DNA from: Eledone cirrhosa
Lineage: Eukaryota > Mollusca > Cephalopoda > Octopoda > Eledonidae
Direction of reading: 5' to 3'
Assembly (NCBI GenBank): GCA_964016885.1
Contig: OZ024748.1
Coordinates: 27,102,015-27,166,014 of the forward strand
Length of the DNA stretch: 64,000 bases
Shown here: positions 1-11,827 of the stretch, one piece after another
Position numbering within the stretch: the first letter of the stretch is position 1
Layout of the letters: each line of letters starts with the position of its first letter
The notes under the pieces: generated by a model
Databases searched by the model: none
Told to the model about the DNA's origin: nothing
The model's input: only the letters and a program-made list of their open reading frames with translations
Translations under genes and position numbers: made by a program

Positions 1-104
1 ATACGAGCAAGACAACCACTCTTGCCTCAAGTGGGAAAACTCCCGTCCAAACCCATGCAAGCATGGAATATGGACGTTAAACGATGATGATGATGATGAT
101 ATAC
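1..104 (+). mobile_element. 3' tail of an RTE-type LINE
   Basis: The terminal motif of the LINE family seen at 53.8-57.2 kb (GCCTCAAGTGGG, GGACGTTAAACGATGATG) ends in (GAT)n. The element body would lie left of the window. Confidence 0.75.
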
Positions 105-138
105 ACATATATATACATATATATATATATATACACAC

Positions 139-265
139 AGGTGCAGACATGGCTGTGTGGTTAAAGAGTTCACTTTGCATCCACGTGGTTTTGGGTTCCC
201 ACCATGACTTGTGAGTGAAAATTGGTAGACAGAAATTGCTGAAGCCTGTCATATAACCTCCATGC
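139..265 (+). mobile_element. tRNA-related SINE fragment (octopus OK-like)
   Basis: It contains CATGGCTGTGTGGTTAAAGA followed by a degenerate B-box-like GGGTTCCCACC and a tail around GGTAGACAGAAATTGCTGAA. Cephalopod tRNA-derived SINEs have this design. A fragment with the same head lies at 32,705-32,770. Confidence 0.6.
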
Positions 266-447
266 TTCCTGAAAGTCGCCAACACTATACCTGATATCCC
301 CCCTCCATACACATGCACACATGTATATCATGACTCATACACTGTTCATTCATTTTCCTGACATTTGTACATTATTCTATGTACTATACATGCACCTTTG
401 ATGAGCTGTAGTGCACCTGAGCACTGTACACAATAATTTCATCATTA

Positions 448-514
<67 letters not shown>

Positions 515-540
515 CACACACATACATATATATATATATG

Positions 541-597
541 TATGGAATATGGAATATGGACGTTAAACGATGATGATGATGATGATGATGATGATGT
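541..597 (+). repeat. RTE LINE terminal motif plus (GAT)n
   Basis: A short copy of the GGACGTTAAACGATGATG tail within AT-rich microsatellite. Confidence 0.65.
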
Positions 598-625
598 GTG
601 TGTGCATGTGTGTATATATATATAT

Positions 626-1081
626 CAGTATATACAGAGAAGTACACATAGAGGTATGTGTTTAATCATAGGGGATAAAAAAAACACAAGAGTGATGAAC
701 ATATTGTATATGTAAGTAGAGCTTCTTAAGTTGGTCCATCACACCACCATGGGCTATATAACACGCATGTTTTCTTCTCTCTACACCATGTGCATTTTTT
801 TAGTTATCTGATATATATTTAGAAGTGTGGACCATATTGTAGTCCACCTGTTGACGAGCCCTCTACAATATGTAATCTTCACTTTGTGTGGTGAAACACA
901 CTCTAATTTGAGCATGCCCGTGTGCTATAGTTATTACTAGATGGTTAGTACACTTTAATTTATTCTTTTAATTGATCTGTATTCACCTTTCTTTTCGTAG
1001 GCAATATGTTTAGCACTAGTGTTTTTTTTTATCCCCAATGATTGAACACATAGCTCTTTGTGTACTTCTCTCTATATACTG
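626..1081. mobile_element. MITE-like element with ~85-bp terminal inverted repeats
   Basis: The left end CAGTATATACAGAGAAG and the right end (reverse complement CAGTATATAGAGAGAAG) continue as inverted repeats for about 85 bp, including GGGGATAAAAAAAA and AACATATTG. The ~285-bp interior has no ORF. It is a non-autonomous DNA transposon candidate of unknown superfamily; the AT-rich flanks hide any target duplication. Confidence 0.65.
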
Positions 1082-1292
1082 ATTTATAAAGAGCCCAGAA
1101 TCTATTCCTTGAGCTCATTAAATTATAGGGGATTAACGTGAGTCTTTAACTCCATTTTTTAATTTGATATATATATATACATACACACACAGCCACACGT
1201 GTGAAATATGAGAAATATTGAAAACAATATTTAAACATATTAATACAGAAAAACAAAAAAATAACAATTTGAACATTATTATAAACATGTTA

Positions 1293-1362
1293 TATAAAGT
1301 ACCAGTAATGTACTGGGTAGTTGCTGGCCTTGTGCCTAAAATAGAAACAATTATTATAAACA
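1293..1362 (+). mobile_element. 3' fragment of the OR2-like SINE
   Basis: Shared 3' region: AAAGTACCAGTAATGTACTG, GCTGGCCTTGTGCC and AGAAACAATTATTATAA. Confidence 0.7.
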
Positions 1363-1589
1363 TGTTATAAATTGGAAATTTTGAATAATATAATTGTGTA
1401 ATATGTCAAAAATAATAGATTTGTGAATAGAAAAAGTAAAAAAATAATTCAGATTTCATAACAAATATTTTCTATATCAATCAAGAAAAATAGAATTTAA
1501 TATTTCATATGTGATTGAAAATGCCAACATAGTTCAGAAGAGTGTATATGATATGTTTTATTTCATAGTTCATGTGTGTGTATGCCTAA

Positions 1590-1620
<31 letters not shown>

Positions 1621-1739
1621 CACACTTACATATATAATTACCTTCATGCATCTATATATATTTTTTAAAATCTAAGAATTTGTGAAACTGGTTGGGATAA
1701 TGTAAATAAAAGAATTCAAATGAATTTTCAACTTCATTT

Positions 1740-1791
1740 TTTTCTATTATATATATATATATATATGGAGAGAGAGTGAAAGAGAGAGAGT

Positions 1792-1822
<31 letters not shown>

Positions 1823-1825
1823 CAG
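1740..1825. repeat. (AT)n and (GA)n microsatellite
   Basis: (AT)n at 1,748-1,766 is followed by AGAGAG-rich sequence to 1,822. The short ORF of repeating RE residues across it is an artefact. Confidence 0.9.
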
Positions 1826-1899
1826 TTGGATGCTATTCCTGGCACCTCTTACGACATACAGAGATCCAGTCTACTTATTCTAAACACACTGGGAAACAC

Positions 1900-3330
1900 A
1901 TGTATTCTCAGATATCATACACCTAGGACTCTATTAGTTATAAGGGTTTTAAGTTTAATTTCTTTGGTAAAGCAGGAGTTCGTCTGGCAGACTCCATGAT
2001 TCATATTTACCATAGGGTCATTTTTGAAACAATGATTTACCTCCAGACACCTTTCTTGGAGTAAAATATTTTATTCAGTAGATTGAGATTTGAGGGTGAT
2101 TTATAGCTACTATTTCTAAACCAGGATACACTCTCAGATATCATATATCTAGAACTATAGTATCAAACAATCTCCTTTATTTAATACAATAGATTCAGAT
2201 TTAAAGGAGATTTAGCTACTAATTCTAGCAGATCAAACGCCACTTAAAGGTTCCCTCATCCTGTAGTTTAATTGTTGTGGCTGAATGAGTCTAAATTGAT
2301 AATCATGTCTTCATTTATTTTCCAGAGGGTGTGGTCTTTGATATCTCACATAGGATGATATTGATTCTATATTGGTTATTATAAAATCAATAATTTTCTG
2401 TTTACTTCAGTATTATGAGGGAAGTTAGTCTGATTAAATAAAACATGTCCTTGGTAGTCTAGTTTTGAACACATTGTACAGTGTGTATGAAAAAGAATCA
2501 TCTGATTTTAAACAAATGACCATATAACCATGTGGCTACTTGTACAATACATATCTGAATATAAAGTTTTATTCTTTTTTTATAACTTTTATAAATTTTT
2601 ATAAAGTTATTTACAATTGACACAGCAACAAAAAATGTACTGCGTTCTCTGCTTCAACAAGTGTGAGACAGTTATAATTATGCAGCATGATTTTTGTAAA
2701 CAATACAATATTGCACCTCCTTTATATTCAGACATGTATTGTACAATTTACCGCATGATTATATGTTCATTTGATTAAAAAATATAGCCTTTTGGAATCG
2801 GATAATTTCTTTTTGATACACCCTGTATTATATATATATATGTATATATGTATGTATGCACAAAACTAGGCGGGAATTCCAGTTTTTGAATTTACCCATC
2901 ATACTGTTTTTCTCACACAGTCGGCTTCCTCTATTTTAGAGGTCACATGTCATGACAACATAGAGCTGCTAGATTTGGGAATCTGGCAGCCTATGCAACT
3001 GTGCTCACTTTAAGACCAAAGTGTTGAGTTTGTGCCACCTGCTGATGAAATGCAATAGCCCGATTGCCTAATATCTGGTGATAATACACAATTCTCTGCA
3101 TATTGCAGTTTTAATAACTGTTGTAGGCAGAATATTGATTAGAAACGGAATCCATCCAGGAGATGGATATAAACGTATCTTTACCAAAAACACTGCTATA
3201 GTACGTACTGACAAACTATGTGTGCACTCTGAACTTTAAGATGCAGTTTCACAACCACAAGCTTATTATCTCATTGAGTGAGTGGGTCATGGCCAGAAAT
3301 CGCTGAATTATATATATATATATATGTATG
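1900..3330. other. AT-rich intergenic stretch, diverged repeats only
   Basis: A diverged direct repeat of about 115-220 bp is visible (CTCAGATATCATACACCTAG near 1,908 and CTCAGATATCATATATCTAG near 2,131). The rest is AT-rich. No FAIM terminal exon or other conserved exon was found. Confidence 0.5.
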
Positions 3331-3334
3331 CATA

Positions 3335-3376
3335 TCATCATCATCATCGTTTAACGTCCACTTTCCATGCTAGCAT
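3335..3376 (-). repeat. RTE LINE terminal motif, minus orientation
   Basis: CATCATCATCGTTTAACGTCC is the reverse complement of the LINE tail, solo. Confidence 0.65.
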
Positions 3377-4309
3377 ATATATAAATGCATTTAAGATATG
3401 TATACAAAATTAGGCTTAAACATTGTAAAATTGCAATATTTCCTTTTTATCCTGAGCAATGCTGGGTTGCAGTCTAGCATATATATATATGACTTAAAAA
3501 TGAATACTCAATGCTACAGTAGGGATTAATATTTTCCTTATCATGGTCAAGTTTGAGTCATGTTACTTTGGAGTTCTGCCTGTGTACTCGCTCAAACAAA
3601 TCTCTCATTTGGCGTTAATAAAGAAAAATATATATATACATATACACACACATACATATAAAACTGGCAAAAACCGAAGTGCTTCCCTCCTTCATATATA
3701 TATACATACACACACACACACATATATATATATATATGATTGATTGTACCAGGGTCAGCTTAAATGTTCATAGAGGCTGACCATGAAGGATTGATGCTAG
3801 AGCTGTGAAATCTTTATGCATTAATTTCAACTCTTTTTATTAATAACTACATTTTTTTCTTTCTACATACTATGTTGAAAAATAAACCACATTTGGTCAT
3901 TCCATGAAAATATCTTGGTCAGCCTATGAACTTTTCAGCCAACCCTCATATGTATGTATATGTATAGCACTTTTGGAGATTGGAAATTGGTGTTACAGAA
4001 TAAAATACAAACAGACAAAACACGCAATAAAGAATATAAGAAACTAAGTCAGGATAAATTTACGGGTCGTCAAGGTTCACTGGGGGTATTTCTTGTCCAT
4101 CGACAAACAGAGAATAAACTATACCAGACCGACGATTGCCGCTACTTGATGCTTGGATGTATGCAGATTGGTCACAGATTTCAAAGTGGGTCTCAGTACC
4201 ATTGTCCACAAATTCTGCCTGAAATAGACAAAAGATATTTTAAATTATTCATTCTTTTAATCTTTTACTGGTGTCAGGTACAAAAGCTTGGCCGTGCCGG
4301 AGCACCACC

Positions 4310-6595
4310 TTAAAAGGATTTAGTAGTTGAGAAATGGATAAATAAGGTGATAGAAGTAGTTAAATTAAGTGACAGAATTATCAAGCTTAGATTAACAGTA
4401 GGAAATAGAATGGTGACAATTACATCTACCTATGCTCCACATGCAGGACTGGGTAAAGAACAACAAGGTAGGTTCTATGAGGAACTTTTACAAGCAACTT
4501 CCATTACAGATAAAGATGACCTCATCATCCAGCCAGGTGACTTCAATGGATATGTGGAGCAATACCAGGATGGATTGAGTGGAGTTCACTGCAGCTATGG
4601 TTATAGCTCAAGAAATAAAGAGGGACTGAGGCTCCTGGATTTCTGTGATGCAAATGAATTACCCATTTGGAACACAAATTCCAGGAAACCAGCCAGCCAT
4701 CTGATTTCATATCAATCAGGTGAATACAAAAGCCAAATTGATTATTTATTTGTAAGACAACAAGAACTGTAATAAATACTAAGGCCTTCCCTGGGAAAGA
4801 ATGCACTGCCCAGCACAAGTTAGTTATTAGGGACATCAAAATAAACAAAAGACAGACCAAGACATGCAGGAAAATATAGGTTTAGAAAGGCCCTATGGGA
4901 TGCATTTGATAGAACAGACCACTGGCCTGACAGATGGTGACCTGTCATAGAAAGGCTGGAAAAATGGGGGAAGGAGAGAACGGTGCCAGGTAGAAACTAG
5001 ACGACAGGCATACTCAGCTCGGAGAGAGGCTGAGGAAAGAAAGTTTGCCAATGTCCTGAGATGTGAAGTGTTCTGCATTGCAAGGCAGTGTGTTAGTGTG
5101 AATCATGATGTTGTTGAGTAAAAGTGTGTTAGAAATGACACTGGTGCATTTAGCAACACTGATGCTCAAAAGAAAGACACCTGGAAATGTTTCTTTGAGA
5201 GACTGATAAATGTAGAGAATAAACGGGAGGAAGAGAAACTACCCCCAACCTTCCCAATAGATGGGCCAGTTATTGAAGTTGACAGTTAAAGGGACAATGA
5301 AGCAATCAAAGAGATGAAAAATGTTAAAAATGCAGTACCATCAGAGGTAGTTGCTGAGATGCTAAAAGTATAGGGAGAAGTAGGAGTCGAACTAGTAAAC
5401 TACATAGCCAATCAGGTAATACAAGATGGAGTCATACCCAATGACTGACACAGCAGTACAATCAAGTGAGAGTAGGAAATCAGTTTAGTGAGAGATTCAA
5501 GGTACAAGTAGTTCATCAGGGTTTGGTCCTTAGCCAACTATTATTCATTATAGTTCTTGAGGCCATAACAGAGGAGTTTAAGACCGGCTGCCCATGGGAA
5601 CTTCTCTATGCAGATGAACTGGTTCTTATAGCCGAATCCATTAAAGAACTAGAAAATAAGTTCCAACTATGGAAACAGAATTTGGAATCAAAAGGCCTCA
5701 GAGTAAACTTAGCCAAAACTAAAGTGCTAATGAGTAGGAGAGAAGATAGGACCCTGATTCCTTCAGGGAAGTGGCCCTGCTCAATATGTAGAAAGGGAGA
5801 TACACTACATACAATGTACACAATATAAATCTTGGGTACACAAGAGATGTAGTGGGATAACGGGTAGACTAACAGGAAGGGAAGACTTTGTATGTAGAAG
5901 ATGCACAAGGGTAACCAAGGGGAAGAGAACCAGTGATGTAAACCCATTCCAGTCACAGGAAGGACCCATAGAAATTAACAGCTTCTGCTACCTAGGCAAC
6001 ATAATTAGCAACGGAAGAGGGTGCTCTGAGAGCATAATAGCTAGAATAAGGATGGGATGGAAAAAGTTTAGAGAGCTACTCCGACTGTTGACCACAAAAG
6101 GTTTCTCCCTACATACAAAAGAACGACTGTATGACGCCTGTGTGTGAAGTGTGATGCTGCATGGTAGTGAAACATGGGAAAAGGACATGCAGAGATAGAA
6201 GAGAAATGAAGTAACCATGCTTCATTGGATGAGCAACGAAATTTGAGAGAAAGGCAGAACTTGAAAGAACTGAAGGAGAAGCTGGGTTTCAGAAGAATCT
6301 GAGGTGGTATGGAGGAGAGAAGACTGTGTTGGTTTGGACATGTGATGTGCATTGACAATGATAGTTGGGTGAAGAAGTGCCATGAAATGCCAGTGGAAGG
6401 AAACTGCAGTAGAGGAAGACCAAGAAATACCTGGGCAGAGGTGGTGATAGCTGATCTCAAATCATTGAGACTCCCAGAGGAGATGACAAAGGAATGCGAC
6501 GAGTGGAGAGATGCTGTGCTGAGAAGGATCCTTTCAATCCATGCAAGTGTGGAAAAACAGACGTAAAAATGATGATAATGATGATGATGATGATA
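4310..6595 (+). pseudogene. Degenerate RTE-like LINE (endonuclease plus reverse transcriptase)
   Basis: A non-LTR retrotransposon relic broken by many stops and frameshifts. Order: the distal part of an AP-type endonuclease (4,347-4,772; STYAPHAGLG, PGDFNGYVE, SQIDYLFV), a degenerate RT (about 5,170-5,830; VHQGLVLSQLLFIIVLEAI and the motif-C remnant LLYADELVL, with the second catalytic Asp changed to Glu), a CxxC...WVHKRCSGITG...CRRC zinc module (5,775-5,915), and the C-terminal GHVM...RGRPRNTW segment (6,309-6,566). It ends in (GAT)n at 6,568-6,595. The first ~80 residues of the endonuclease are missing. It is a sister copy of the element at 53.8-57.2 kb and lies 3' of FAIM. Confidence 0.88.
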
Positions 6596-6905
6596 TAGAC
6601 AACAAATTTCCACACAATTTTTATCAACCAAATATTTGTCACAAGACATGGGTTGCCCCAAAGCTATAGTAGCAGACATTTACTCAAGTTGTCACACAGA
6701 GTAACTGAACTAAAAAGTATGTGGTTGTGAAGCAAATTCCTTAACCATAAAGCCTATAAAAAATAAAAAAAATTTTCATATATTCTTTTACTAGTTATAG
6801 TTGTTTGGCTGTGGCCATAGTGGAGCAATACTGCCTTTCATGGTTTTAGTTAATGATATTGAAGTCTTAATTCGCACAAGAAACTTTAGAAACAACAATA
6901 CTAAC

Positions 6906-6955
6906 TGCTGTGTTGGCTTTTTCTCCATTGATCCAAATATCAAGGGTGTCCTTTT
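6906..6955 (-). CDS. FAIM: FAIM third coding exon (17 codons)
   Basis: Acceptor TTCCAG at 6956 and a weaker GTTAGT donor at 6905. With the split codon from the previous exon it encodes EKDTLDIWINGEKANTA and ends in phase 0, exactly where vertebrate FAIM continues with GEFVDDG. Confidence 0.85.
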
Positions 6956-9121
6956 CTGGAAAAAAAAACAAAAAACGGATAAAAGATAGTATTAATGTGA
7001 TTTGGCTGAACATTGCATTGACATGTGTATCTTTAATGTAATTCTCAGAGAAATTCAGCATGACTGTGTAACAAGGCTGGTCCTTTGAATAACAAATATA
7101 ATTTCCAAACAGTTTCCATCTACCCAATTTAATTTGTGTCAACCCAAGGCTATGATAAATGATACTTGCACAAGATACTATGTAGTTGGATTGAACTTGG
7201 GACCTAATGATTATGAAGCAAACTCCTTTACCATTTGGCCATGCTGCATTCACACATGCATATATATAAATATGTATACTTACTTACATATGTAAGAAAT
7301 TATACTATACACAAGTCATGTAAAATATCTTCTTCATCACCCAGTTATTCTGAGAGGGTCATAGAGACAGAGTCCTCAGACACACTTTACTACTGGTTGA
7401 CTTTGTCCATAAAATCTATCCAGCAATTCTTTCCTTAGACATTGTAATCACATGCCAGAGGTGTGATCTCTCAACGTGGAAAGATATTAATTATTTAAAT
7501 TTTAATAAGTTTCTCACTCACCTAGAGTGATTCTTATGGGATTCTCTGCAACATGGACAATCCATGATTTCATGATTTTGCGCTGGTTTTCCACAAAATT
7601 TTCATAGTTTTGTCCATTCACTTGTAAGGTGTACTGGTAGGAGAATCCATTGGATGCATCAATGTTGATAACACATTTCGTCTTACCAATACTGAACTGG
7701 ACTCCACCGACCAGCTTAAACAACCAGTCCGCACGGTAGATCTCCTGGAGAAGGATAATTTGAGAGAAATTTAATTTTGAAGTTGTATGACATCGCGTGC
7801 TGAATGAAACTATAACAATTACATCAAGGAAAGAGTCATTTTAACCATTTAAATCACACAAAAATTGTCATATCTTTTTTTCATGTATTTTGTGGTGTTT
7901 TCTTGGCACCCTCTGTAATCTGGTCACTGAGACAATTCCACTGGAGTTGTGGACAGTGACCAGGTCGCAAATATAGACAACACAAAGAAAATAAAGTATT
8001 CAAAAGAAAAGTATTAAATAAAATATGAATACATTATTTTTGTTAAATCAAGTAATAATATAGAATCTCTATTACAAATAGTATAGGAGGGCAGTGGATT
8101 GGCAGCATTGGTAGAAAGATGGACACCATGCTTTGCAGCATTGAGTAACGACTCTTTAGGTTTTGATTTCAAATATCACTGAGGTTAGATTGCCTTTCAT
8201 TTTTACGGGGTCAATAAAATAAAGTACCTGTAATGTACTGGGATCGATTTAATTAACTTTCCTCTCCCCCAAAATGTTTGACTTTGTGCCTGAATCAGAA
8301 ATCATTATTATGAGGGCGGTGGTTTGGCAGTATCGGTAGAGGTGTCGGACGCTATGCTTTGTAGCAAAGAGTTACGCCCCTTTATAGTCTGAGTTCAAAT
8401 CCCGCCGAGGTTAACTTTGTCTTTCATCCTTACGGGGTCGATAAAATAAAGTACCAGTAATACACTGAGATAATTGTTGGCCTTGTGTCAAAAGTAGAAA
8501 CAATTATTATAAATAGTCTAAATGTTTAGATTATTTTTTTTCTATCTCTGATAAAAATGCAAGGATTTCTGGAAGTTATTCATAATGCTGTCATCCATGA
8601 CCATCACATCAATTTATCTATCTAGAACTACCTTGTTCAATGTGTCCGTCCTTCCTTCATTTTTAAGATAGTGGGTGTGATTTAAAAATGATGTGGCTGC
8701 TATTTCTAGCAGGTCAACTGACTATACAGAGATTCACTTCTCTTAGTAGCATTGCGAGGTCAAGGGTTTCTGGAAGGTTTTTATATTGCTCAACTTAAAT
8801 GTTCTCTGGAAAAGCTTGCACAATGTGTCATTGTCGACATGTGTGTGTGCATATGTATGCGTGTGAATGTTTGTGCATGTGTATGTATGTGTGAGAGTTT
8901 GTGTGTATGTGCATGTGTGAGTATGTATGTGTATGTATATGTGTGTATAGAATGATAAAGGAGTGATGGAAGTGTTATCTTACCTTTCCATCAACACGAA
9001 CCACTCTTTTACCCGATGTTGTTCCATGTTCAAATTCCAAGTGATGTACTCCATCAGCTAAAGACACGGTCCATTTACCAACCAGATCGGAGGGCATTGT
9101 ACTCAGTAACCTACCCTCTTG
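6906..9121 (-). CDS. FAIM: FAIM, Fas apoptotic inhibitory molecule (partial, 3' exon outside window)
   Basis: Three exons on the minus strand join in phase as 9097-8984, 7744-7522 and 6955-6906, giving 129 residues. The protein opens MPSDLVGKWTVSLADG, followed by EFEHGTTSGKRVV, INIDASNGFSYQYTL and EKDTLDIWINGEKA. These match the FAIM family (a small all-beta cytosolic protein that protects against death-receptor apoptosis and stress-induced protein aggregation) closely and in order. All junctions have AG acceptors and GT donors. The family continues for about 50 more residues (the GEFVDDG to IKAxSSGKR part), which I could not find between 1 and 6,900, so the last exon is probably left of the window. 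The start ATG at 9097 fits the family's short N terminus and lies 24 bp inside an exon whose acceptor (TTTCAG) implies at least one upstream non-coding exon. Confidence 0.93.
7010..7260 (-). mobile_element. tRNA-like SINE (snapback to the 50.7 kb family), minus
   Basis: Contains ATTCAGCATGACTGTGTAAC, AAGGCTGGTCCTTTGAATAA and, at the end, the complement of a GTTCAATCC-like B box. It lies between FAIM exons 2 and 3 on the same strand. Confidence 0.6.
7325..7470 (-). mobile_element. Short LINE C-terminal fragment, minus
   Basis: GAGAGGGTCATAGAGACAGA and CCAGCAATTCTTTCCTTAGA match the 3' end of the LINE family at 13.1 kb and 46.2 kb. It is in FAIM intronic sequence. Confidence 0.6.
7522..7744 (-). 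CDS. FAIM: FAIM second coding exon (central beta-sandwich)
   Basis: Acceptor CTCCAG at 7745 and donor GTGAGT at 7521; 223 bp, phase 0 in and phase 1 out. It encodes EIYRADWLFKLVGG, INIDASNGFSYQYTL and IVHVAENPIRITL, the conserved FAIM core. Confidence 0.93.
8090..8310 (+). mobile_element. OR2-like tRNA-derived SINE (degenerate)
   Basis: TGGATTGGCAGCATTGGTAG head, CTTTCATTTTTACGGGGTC middle, ATCATTATTAT end. It is FAIM intronic and directly abuts a second copy. Confidence 0.75.
8311..8515 (+). mobile_element. OR2-like tRNA-derived SINE (well preserved)
   Basis: Head GGTTTGGCAGTATCGGTAGA, B box GAGTTCAAATCCC, then TCCTTACGGGGTCGATAAAA and the GGCCTTGTG...AAACAATTATTATAA tail. It is the most complete copy in the window and the reference for the others. 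Confidence 0.85.
8840..8950. repeat. (TG)-rich microsatellite beside FAIM coding exon 1
   Basis: Interrupted TGTGTG/TATG repeats ending 34 bp before the exon's donor. Confidence 0.85.
8984..9121 (-). CDS. FAIM: FAIM first coding exon (5' UTR plus 38 codons)
   Basis: The exon is bounded by a TTTCAG acceptor at 9122 and an AAAG|GTAAGA donor at 8983. Translation starts at 9097, and 114 coding bases end in phase 0 after RVVRVDGK. The 24 bases before the ATG are 5' UTR. Confidence 0.93.
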
Positions 9122-9239
9122 CTGAAATAGAAGAAATAAATAGAAGTACCATTTATAGATGAATAAAGTTATTGTATATAGAATTACCACCTCACTGGAA
9201 TAGAAGAATAAAATTATTTAGAAATGGCTAATCAGCAAC

Positions 9240-9282
9240 AACATCCCCCACCACCACCACCACCACCACCACTACCACTATC
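9240..9282. repeat. (CCA)n microsatellite
   Basis: CCACCACCACCACCACCACC run upstream of FAIM coding exon 1. Confidence 0.85.
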
Positions 9283-9545
9283 ACCATGTCAGAGTGTACA
9301 GTATCTGGGAATATAGAAATAGACTGGGCATTGGTAAGGGTACATTATGTTCACACTGTCTTACAGAAATAGACTGGACAGTGGAGAGAGAGAGGGTACA
9401 ATCCACACTGTCTTACTATACCCTATACTGTAGTTGAATATATCCACAGTCACACTACATCCTATACTGTATGTTATCATTTGTTGTATGGTCTTCAGTT
9501 AGATGGTGACAAGTATGGCTGGGAAGATAGATATGCAGCTCACAT

Positions 9546-10372
9546 CTTGTTGTCCAGCTGACTCCCTGTGTGATATAGGACTGACTACAGCTACATAATA
9601 ACAGCTCCCTGTGTGATATAGGATTGCTGGATCAGGGCTGACTACAGCTACACAATAACAGCTCCCTGTGATATAGGATTGTTGAATCAGGGCTGACTAC
9701 AGCTACACAATAACAGCTCCCTGTGATATAGGATTGCTGGATCAGGACTGACTACAGCTACACAATAACAGCTCCCTGTGATATAGGATTGTTGAATCAG
9801 GGCTGACTACAGCTACACAATAACAGCTCCCTGTGATATAGGATTGCTGGATCAGGGCTGACCACAGCTACACAATAACAGCTCCCTGTGATACAGGATT
9901 GTTGAATCAGGGCTGACTACAGCTACACAATAACAGCTCCCTGTGATATAGGATTGCTGGATCAGGGCTGACTACAGCTACACAATAACAGCTCCTTGTG
10001 ATATAGGATTGCTGGATCAGGGCTGGCCACAGCTACACAATAACAGCTCCCTGTGATACAGGATTGCTGGATCAGGACTGACTACAGCTACACAATAACA
10101 GCTCCCTGTGATATAGGATTGTTGAATCAGGGCTGACCACAGCTACACAATAACAGCTCCCTGTGATATAGGATTGTTGAATCAGGGCTGACTACAGCTA
10201 CACAATAACAGCTCCCTGTGATATAGGATTGCTGGATCAGGGCTGACTACAGCTACACAATAACAGCTCCCTGTGATATAGGATTGTTGAATCAGGGCTG
10301 ACCACAGCTACATAATAACAGCTCCCTGTGTGATATAGGACAGTTGGATCAGGGCTAAACTAGGGTTACACA
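9546..10372. repeat. 55-bp minisatellite, about 15 copies, upstream of FAIM coding exon
   Basis: The unit begins AGCTCCCTGTGATATAGGAT and contains CTGACTACAGCTACACAATA. Two unit types (ATTGCTGGATCAGG and ATTGTTGAATCAGG) largely alternate, giving a 110-bp higher-order period. It sits in FAIM 5' intron or promoter territory. Confidence 0.95.
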
Positions 10373-10409
10373 ATAACTACTATACGGGATGATCTTACCA
10401 TAACTGAAC

Positions 10410-10610
10410 ATGATGATATGGTGGTGGTGGTGACGGCGATGATGATGAAAATGATGATGAGGATGGTGGTGATAGTGATCATGATGACGATGGTGGTGAT
10501 AGTGATCATGATGACGATGGTGGTGGTGGTGGTGATTAAAATGATGATGGTTGTGGTGGTTATGATGATGGTGTTAATGATGACGACGGTGGTGGTGGTG
10601 ATGGCGAATT
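10410..10610. repeat. (GGT/GAT)n trinucleotide tract
   Basis: Imperfect GGTGGTGAT-type repeats; the Val/Met-rich ORF over it is an artefact. Confidence 0.9.
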
Positions 10611-10619
10611 AAGAAGAAA

Positions 10620-11140
10620 ACTAACACGAAATTGTATATCACCTGTTGTGTTCTTTCTCCCGTGACAATTGTATTATTGTTAATAATAATGACGATGACT
10701 ATGGCGATGACGATAGCAATTACAAGTGTTGCTAAGCAACAAGTAGTGTTTTATTAATATTATTATTAGTAGTAGTACTTCTAATATATGTGTTATATCA
10801 GTTAGTAAGTAAAGTTAGTTTATTGTTTGTCCCGCTCGCGATGTATTAGATACTTTTGTAGAGAGATTGCGAGAACTAACATAAAATTTAGTTTTAAAGT
10901 TTCGAACAGAACTGTCGCATAACAATGACACGTGACCTTTGACAGGAAATGACATTAGTAATTGGATGGCAGGCAGTTAAGAGATTCAAAAATATTATTC
11001 GATAATATAGTACTCACAGAAACGCACACACACACAGATACAGACACACGCAAACACACACACGGACACAGAGGGAGATACTGACACACACACATACAGA
11101 CAGATATACATACACAGGCCCAGACAGACACACACACGAC
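10620..11140. promoter_or_regulatory. Non-repetitive AT-rich block between FAIM and CEP70, possible promoter area
   Basis: This is one of the few stretches between the divergent genes without an obvious transposon. It has CCGCTCGCGATGTATTAG near 10,832 and a CACGTGACC E-box-like site near 10,931, then a CA-rich microsatellite from about 11,025. The promoter role is inferred only from position. Confidence 0.25.
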
Positions 11141-11147
11141 AATAACT

Positions 11148-11240
11148 TATAATTGTTTCTACTTTAGGCACAAGGCCAGCAATTATCAGTACATTACTGG
11201 TACTTTATTTTATCGACCCCGTAAGGATGAAAGGCAACAA
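11148..11240 (-). mobile_element. OR2-like SINE 3' fragment, minus
   Basis: AATTGTTTCTACTTTAGGCA, GGCCAGCAATTATC, ATCGACCCCGTAAGGATGAA. Confidence 0.75.
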
Positions 11241-11416
11241 TAATTTATAATGATTTCTTTATTCGTCACAATAAAGACCTGCATGTTTGATTTTAGATAG
11301 TATAACTTTATAACAAGAACATTCTTTGCACAACTGGCAAACACTAATCCCCCAAATTAATGTTCATGATTTGTAAGTATGGAAAAATATCAGATATATA
11401 ATCAGGATAGTAAATA

Positions 11417-11587
11417 ATTGTTTCTACTTTTGGCACAAGGCCAGCAATTACCCAGTACTGGTACTTTATTTTATCGACCCCCTAAGGATGAAAGGCAAAG
11501 TTAATCTCGGGATTTGAACTCAGAATGGAAAGGGCCGTAGCTCTATGCGTCCGACCCTCTACCGACACTGCCACTCCACCGCCCTTA
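11417..11587 (-). mobile_element. OR2-like SINE, minus
   Basis: Complete from the AATAATTGTTTC end to ACCGACACTGCCACTCCACC, including the B-box complement GGGATTTGAACTC. Confidence 0.82.
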
Positions 11588-11827
11588 TATATAATATACA
11601 TATGTATTATTTTAATATATAGTAAATAATGTTATGGAAATGTAAAATTAAAAAAAAAACGACAAAAAACAAGCATTTCACCAACAGTTCCACCAAATAA
11701 TTAACACCTCATAAGCTTATGGAAATTCACTATCTTGATTATATTTCTTATATCTTTCCATATCTATGATTCCCGAAAGTCAATTCTTGGGACCAGCGTT
11801 CGCCATTCGTTCCAATATGTAGGTGCA

